Notes under the pieces: generated by a model
Told to the model about the DNA's origin: nothing
Database searches by the model: none
The model's input: the letters and a program-made list of their open reading frames with translations, nothing else
In this document: positions 59,713 to 64,000 of the stretch, piece after piece
How positions within the stretch are numbered: the stretch's first letter is position 1
How the letters are laid out: each line of letters opens with the position of its first letter
Assembly (NCBI GenBank): GCA_009602735.1
Contig: WELA01007809.1
Location: 329,248 to 393,247 of the forward strand
DNA from: Mesotaenium endlicherianum
Lineage: Eukaryota; Streptophyta; Zygnematophyceae; Zygnematales; Mesotaeniaceae
Reading direction: 5' to 3'
DNA: 64,000 bases
Program-made: the position numbers and the translations under genes

Positions 59713-59889
59713 GTTAGTAGGATATGGACCTTTGTCATAGGGATTGCAGGAAGTATGTTAGTATTTAGTATAGTGGCTTCGCTGCTGTTTACCTTACAGG
59801 ATGATTGCTAAAAGTTGACGTAGTTGCGATGCGCTACACATAAACGTATGAGTGTGTTTTTATCGCTCTCGCTCACTAACTGTCATATA

Positions 59890-59905
59890 TTTTCCCCTCC
59901 AACTT
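59890..59905 (-). promoter_or_regulatory. Second polypurine-tract-like motif between pol and the extra ORF
   Basis: Minus strand AAGTTGGAGGGGAAAA shares TTAAGTTGGAGGG with the tract at 57901. It lies about 55 bp after the pol stop, where a chromovirus without an extra ORF would have its normal tract. Confidence 0.55.
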
Positions 59906-59955
59906 AAATGGAGACAGGACCGCCTGTCACCTTCCCGTGTCAACTGAAATGACAG

Positions 59956-62900
59956 TTATGGAGGGACTCCAGCGGCCCGAAGGTGGAACCGTGTCAACGC
60001 CCCTTTGGCATTGGTCAAGTGGTCCTTAAACTCCCAAGTGTCCCCAGAGGCATCGTAACCCTTCCATCGAATGAGGTATTTCATGACATATTTAGACGAT
60101 CGACGGACCGAGCGAGCGTCTAAAATCTCATCGACCTCATATTCCTCAGGGTCGCCGTCCCGGACAGCGGGGACCGGTCCCGGTTGGACAGGGAACCGAC
60201 CTGTGAACAGTGTATCACCTTTGATGTACGGTTCCAGGAAGGAGACATTAAAGACCGGGTGCCCCTTGTATTCAGCTGACATGTTCAGTTTGTAAGCATT
60301 CTGACCGACACGACGGACCACCGAATATGGACCGACCCAGACAGGGCCAAGCTTTTTCTTGACCACACCAGGGAGGTACAGGTGCTGAGAATGCAGTTTG
60401 ACTAAATCCCCCTTGGAAAATGTCAGTTCCCGACGGTGTTGATTAGCGTATTTTTGTTGGTTTTCTTGGGCCGTGTGCAAGTTTCGTTGGACTTCTGACA
60501 GGGTGTCAGCAAACTCCTGAGTTAACTGGAGGGAGACCGGGTTGTCAATCCCTTCAGGGTGAGTTAAAGATTCCCCTAGCACATCTAGAGGAGACTTAGG
60601 GACTCTACCCAGGCTGAGTTCAAAAGGAGTTTTGCCCGTTGACGCGTGCACCGCACTGTTGACCGCAAACTGAATTTGAGGCAACAGGTCATCCCAATTA
60701 TCTTGTTTTTGGTTAATATATGCTCTCAGCACCTCCTGCAGAACTCGGTTAGTTCTTTCAGTCTGCCCATCAGTCTGAGGGTGGTTTGCTGTGCTGAGCA
60801 GCTGTTTGACTCCCATTAACCCCATTAAAGCTCTCCAGAACTTAGAGGTGAATTTTGAGTCTCTGTCTGAGATGATATTAGAAGGGAGCCCATGTTGGCA
60901 TACTACATGGTTGTAAAACTGTCTCGCTGTTTCGAGTGCAGTCACTTTGACAGTTGTGGGGATAAAAATGACCATTTTTGTCAGTTTATCCACGACTACC
61001 AGTATTGAATCATGCCCGTTGGCAGTTCTTGGTAGTGAGACCACCCAGTCCATGGATATAGTTTCCCAGCGTCCCGCTGGGATGGGTAGCGGTTGCAAGA
61101 GACCTCCGGGTGGTGTGTGCCGAGACTTATTTCTCTGACACTGGTCACAGGACTTGACATATTTCAAGACCTCCCGGGGTAACCCCTCCCAATGATAATG
61201 TTTTGCCAGTTTGCCAACAGTTTTGGCCTGCCCCAAATGTCCACCCAGGAGACTGTCATGAGCTTGACTCAGTAAGAGAGACCTTATTTCCAAATTATTA
61301 GGAATGACCAGCTTCAGCCTGCCTGAAGTGGTTTCAGTCACCCAGACCCCTCCCTTGAGCTTATACCCGAGTGCGGTAGCACGACACATACCAGTAGTGG
61401 GGCTGGGCTCAAATGTTGGGTCAGAAAGGTAGGCTTTCCTAAGTTGTTCAAGGAAGGACTTTTTCACCTTTAGTGAAGTGAGTGCACACAGGACTTTATC
61501 TACAGCATGCTGACTAAAGTTCCTTTCTTGCAAGTCAGGTCTTCTAGAGAGTGCATCAGCAGGATTCAACTTCCCTGGTTTGTAGTCGATCTGGACTTGG
61601 AACTGCTCCAGCATCTGGCTCCAGCGGTTCTCCCTCCTCGACAGCTTGGACTTCTTCTGAAAGTGGGTCAGAGCTAGATGATCTGTAATCACCTTAAAAG
61701 CTTTACCATGTAAGTATGCTCTCCACTGTTTGAGTACATGAATGATAGCTAGCAGCTCTTTATCATGCACTGAGTAATTAATCTCCGCTGGATTAAATTT
61801 CATAGACTCATACAACACAGGATGCCACTCCTGCCGTACCTTACCATCCTTTGTGGTTTTGTCAGCAGGCTGCAACAAAATAGCACCCATGGCAAAATCA
61901 GAGGCATCAGTAACCACCTGCACCGGTTTGCTGGGGTCATACACGGCTAGCACTGGGGCAGAACAAAGGGCATCTTTAAGGGTCTGGAAGGCAGCCTGCT
62001 GCTTTTCCCCCCACACATACCCGATGTCTTTCTTAGTAAGGTCAGTCAGTTCACTGGCCTTTGTGGAATAATTCTCAATAAATCTCCTATAGTAGTTAGC
62101 CAACCCGAGGAAGGATCTAACTTCAGAGACAGACTGTGGTACTGGCCAGTCCCTTATGGTCTGGACTTTCTTAGGATCCACACTGATGCCCTCTTTACTG
62201 ACAACGTGGCCTAAGAATTCAATACTTTCCTTAAAGAAATCACACTTGCTCATTTTAGCATACAAGTGATTTTTCCGCAGAGTGTCCAGCACTTTCTTTA
62301 AGTGTTCAGTGTGCTGAGCTTCATCTTTAGAGAAAATTAAAATATCATCCAGGAAAACTTGCACAAACTTATCCAAATAAGGTCTGAAAATGTCATTCAT
62401 AGCACCCATAAAGGTAGCAGGAGCATTAGTCAGTCCAAATGGCATCACGTTGAACTCATAGTGTCCATAACGTGTGCGGAAAGCAGTCTTGTGTTCATCC
62501 CCCTCAGCAATTCTGATTTGATGATAACCACTCTTGAGATCTATCTTACTGAACACCTTAGCGCCAGACAGGGTATCAAGCAAGTCCTCGATTCTGGGTA
62601 AAGCATACTTGTTCTTTACTGTAATTCTGTTCAGGGCTCTGTAATCCACACACATCCGCATACTGCCATCCTTTTTCTTAACAAATAGGATAGGTGCGCC
62701 GTACGGTGATTTACTGGGAGAAATGTAACCATTTTCCTCCAGCTCTGCAATCTGTGTTTTCAACTCCTCGCTCTCCAAATAAGACAAGCCATAAGTGCGT
62801 TGCCAGGGTGGCTGGCTACCAGGTAATAGATCAATCCTATGATCTACTTCCCTTTTAGGGGGTAGTCCTGGAGGCATGTTAAACACATCAGTGTACTGAG

Positions 62901-63672
62901 CAACAATTTTTGCAGCAGTAGGGTGCTCCGGAGGGCTTACCTTTTTCTCAACCACTTCTTCAGGTTGAGGAGGTACCTCTCTTAGCAGCAGACAGAACAT
63001 TCTGTCTTCCTTCTGGTTCCAGCTTTTGACGAACTCCATTGCATTCAGCAACTTGCATCCTTCTGGAAGCCTCTTCTTTTCCTTCATTTGCCATCCACAC
63101 AGGACAAGAGGAAGAGCACTGGTGGGTGCCAAGTCAGTCTGCCCATCACTGGCTCCTCTCACTTTAACTGTACCTCTGCTCCAACACACTTCAGCTTGAT
63201 GTCTATTAAGCCAGGACCTGCCTAGCACGAGATCATAAAAGCCAGTGTTGAGTACCTCAAATGTAAGCGTTTCAGTTAGAACTGCAATGCCAGAACCTAA
63301 CTGGACCTCAATAGGCTTGGTTATAACTCCTCCCGGGATACTTGAGGCATCTCCAAGGAATATTTTTCTATTCCCTTGGGTGACAGTAGGCAGCCTTAGC
63401 CGCTTAACTAAGTCCTTGTGAATAAAAGTATGTGACGCCCCTCCGTCAACAAATGCCCTCACCTTCCTACCTGCAATCATGCAATGCAGTAGGATAGGGG
63501 GGACTGTCTTTTCCTGACTTTCGCATTGTTCTCCTGACGTAGCAAAGAAATGTTGGACATCAGGTGGAACAAGAGCATCCAGAGTGTGCACTCTCTGGAC
63601 GTCTATATTACTGATGGTCTCCTTTATCTGTTTGTCAGGCATGCATAGTGAATCCAGTTCAGCAGGACCCAT
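59956..63672 (-). CDS. pol: Chromovirus Pol polyprotein (PR-RT-RNase H-integrase-chromodomain)
   Basis: 1,238 codons from the Met at 63672; the frame is open further upstream to the frameshift site, so the true N-terminus is probably Gag-Pol. Protease: [13 protein letters not shown] (about residue 75; Gly in place of the usual Ser/Thr of D-S/T-G). [34 protein letters not shown] and [11 protein letters not shown] with both Asp intact. RNase [31 protein letters not shown]. Integrase: zinc-binding HDSLLGGH...CDQC, then [23 protein letters not shown] and [13 protein letters not shown] (D, D, E present), and the GPY module [17 protein letters not shown]-terminal chromodomain: [13 protein letters not shown]...[16 protein letters not shown], which in the family binds methylated H3 and directs integration to heterochromatin. 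All key residues except the protease variant look intact. Confidence 0.95.
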   Translation of the reverse strand: MGPAELDSLCMPDKQIKETISNIDVQRVHTLDALVPPDVQHFFATSGEQCESQEKTVPPILLHCMIAGRKVRAFVDGGASHTFIHKDLVKRLRLPTVTQGNRKIFLGDASSIPGGVITKPIEVQLGSGIAVLTETLTFEVLNTGFYDLVLGRSWLNRHQAEVCWSRGTVKVRGASDGQTDLAPTSALPLVLCGWQMKEKKRLPEGCKLLNAMEFVKSWNQKEDRMFCLLLREVPPQPEEVVEKKVSPPEHPTAAKIVAQYTDVFNMPPGLPPKREVDHRIDLLPGSQPPWQRTYGLSYLESEELKTQIAELEENGYISPSKSPYGAPILFVKKKDGSMRMCVDYRALNRITVKNKYALPRIEDLLDTLSGAKVFSKIDLKSGYHQIRIAEGDEHKTAFRTRYGHYEFNVMPFGLTNAPATFMGAMNDIFRPYLDKFVQVFLDDILIFSKDEAQHTEHLKKVLDTLRKNHLYAKMSKCDFFKESIEFLGHVVSKEGISVDPKKVQTIRDWPVPQSVSEVRSFLGLANYYRRFIENYSTKASELTDLTKKDIGYVWGEKQQAAFQTLKDALCSAPVLAVYDPSKPVQVVTDASDFAMGAILLQPADKTTKDGKVRQEWHPVLYESMKFNPAEINYSVHDKELLAIIHVLKQWRAYLHGKAFKVITDHLALTHFQKKSKLSRRENRWSQMLEQFQVQIDYKPGKLNPADALSRRPDLQERNFSQHAVDKVLCALTSLKVKKSFLEQLRKAYLSDPTFEPSPTTGMCRATALGYKLKGGVWVTETTSGRLKLVIPNNLEIRSLLLSQAHDSLLGGHLGQAKTVGKLAKHYHWEGLPREVLKYVKSCDQCQRNKSRHTPPGGLLQPLPIPAGRWETISMDWVVSLPRTANGHDSILVVVDKLTKMVIFIPTTVKVTALETARQFYNHVVCQHGLPSNIISDRDSKFTSKFWRALMGLMGVKQLLSTANHPQTDGQTERTNRVLQEVLRAYINQKQDNWDDLLPQIQFAVNSAVHASTGKTPFELSLGRVPKSPLDVLGESLTHPEGIDNPVSLQLTQEFADTLSEVQRNLHTAQENQQKYANQHRRELTFSKGDLVKLHSQHLYLPGVVKKKLGPVWVGPYSVVRRVGQNAYKLNMSAEYKGHPVFNVSFLEPYIKGDTLFTGRFPVQPGPVPAVRDGDPEEYEVDEILDARSVRRSSKYVMKYLIRWKGYDASGDTWEFKDHLTNAKGALTRFHLRAAGVPP

Positions 63673-63740
63673 AATACCTGCTACGAGGGCAGCTAGTGAC
63701 GACTCACTATCTCTAGCATCCTCACAGTCAGTAGACTGGA

Positions 63741-64000
63741 TTACTGACTGTTGCTGTCTTTTAAAGGCTGGTCTTTTCTCTCGACCTTAGGCAGGTGCTT
63801 GACCGGACACTGTTCTCTGTAGTGGCCTTTCTGCTGACAATGGTAGCAAGTAGATTTTGCTGAGGCTGGTCTCGGCTTAGTCCTACCACCACCCCTTCCA
63901 TAGCCACCTCGAGAGGGACCACCTCTACCTCTAGACTGAATAGCATTGTACTCATACTCATATTCATCACCCTGATTATCCTCAGCCTGGTCTCCTTCAA
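63741..64000 (-). CDS. gag: Chromovirus Gag, C-terminal nucleocapsid part (5' part beyond the window)
   Basis: Reads an acidic segment ([15 protein letters not shown]), an RGG-type box ([17 protein letters not shown]), and one zinc knuckle [14 protein letters not shown] with CX2CX4HX4C spacing, ending in TAA at 63741. RGG boxes and CCHC knuckles bind RNA during particle assembly. The frame is +1 relative to pol, so pol needs a -1 shift. The capsid domain lies beyond 64000. Confidence 0.85.
   Translation of the reverse strand, partial: EGDQAEDNQGDEYEYEYNAIQSRGRGGPSRGGYGRGGGRTKPRPASAKSTCYHCQQKGHYREQCPVKHLPKVERKDQPLKDSNSQ
63759..63765 (-). promoter_or_regulatory. -1 ribosomal frameshift slippery site TTTAAAA between gag and pol
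   Basis: On the minus strand the gag frame reads CCT TTA AAA GAC, giving the canonical X XXY YYZ heptamer T TTA AAA. A -1 slip gives TTT AAA AGA, which is the pol frame and stays open into the protease. Gag terminates 15 nt after the heptamer. No clear pseudoknot was worked out downstream. Confidence 0.75.

Larger units (their letters stand above)
57187..64000 (-). mobile_element. Chromovirus (Ty3/gypsy with chromodomain), 5' end beyond the window
   Basis: Reading on the minus strand: gag end with RGG box and CCHC knuckle, -1 frameshift site, pol (PR-RT-RNaseH-IN-chromodomain), polypurine-like tract, extra ORF, polypurine tract, 3' LTR. Pol has no stop in 1,238 codons, so the element is young or recently active. 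The 5' LTR and most of gag lie beyond 64000. The base adjacent to the LTR outside the element is 57186, where TACAC (57182-57186) would be the target duplication to look for at the other end. Confidence 0.9.

Overview
The window looks like a eukaryotic nuclear scaffold, most likely from a streptophyte alga (Chara-like) or another early-diverging plant. The evidence is a spliced host gene fragment resembling plant DEG9-type proteases, large AT-rich gene-poor spacers, a chromodomain Ty3/gypsy element, and a retroelement carrying a DNMT3-like methyltransferase. The species is an inference. I see no bacterial gene organisation, no rRNA and no CRISPR array.

Layout. 1-2734 (+): the 3' end of a spliced DEG-type protease gene (five exons), with an intronic minisatellite and microsatellites. 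2735-18999: AT-rich spacer with almost no coding signal, broken by a 1,525-base poly-C run (11684-13208) that looks like an assembly artefact. 19004-43048 (+): one very large, decayed Ty3/gypsy-like retroelement. Six single-N joins show that its middle is written out up to three times by unmerged overlapping contigs. The non-redundant element is about 12.6 kb plus a small gap. 43049-57186: tandem repeats, an inverted decayed LTR, three copies of a dispersed repeat with a tRNA-like core, AT-rich spacer, and two exons of an unidentified gene at 55843-56781. 57187-64000 (-): a largely intact chromovirus whose 5' part runs off the right edge.

The large element (19004-43048) is the most unusual object. 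In order it has a 1-kb left repeat (A1), gag with two CCHC knuckles, a long Ala/Pro-rich region with an internal duplication, a retropepsin, an acidic/Pro-rich linker with VTP repeats, a complete DNMT3-like cytosine-5 methyltransferase domain in frame just upstream of reverse transcriptase, then RT, RNase H, DDE integrase and a C-terminal PHD finger. It ends B1-A2-B2, so its repeats are 'split' (A1-ORFs-B1-A2-B2) rather than simple LTRs, and a CATT target-site duplication brackets the whole unit. Chromatin writer (DNMT) and reader (PHD) modules in one element suggest it could have marked or targeted chromatin. This copy is dead: most in-frame stops are TAG or TGA explicable by transitions, and the protease and RT active-site Asp codons read Asn.

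The right-hand chromovirus (minus strand) has an RGG/CCHC gag end, a canonical TTTAAAA -1 frameshift site, and a 1,238-aa pol (PR-RT-RNaseH-IN-chromodomain). It also has an extra 566-aa coiled-coil/RS-tailed ORF between pol and the 3' LTR, with a polypurine-tract-like motif on each side of that ORF.
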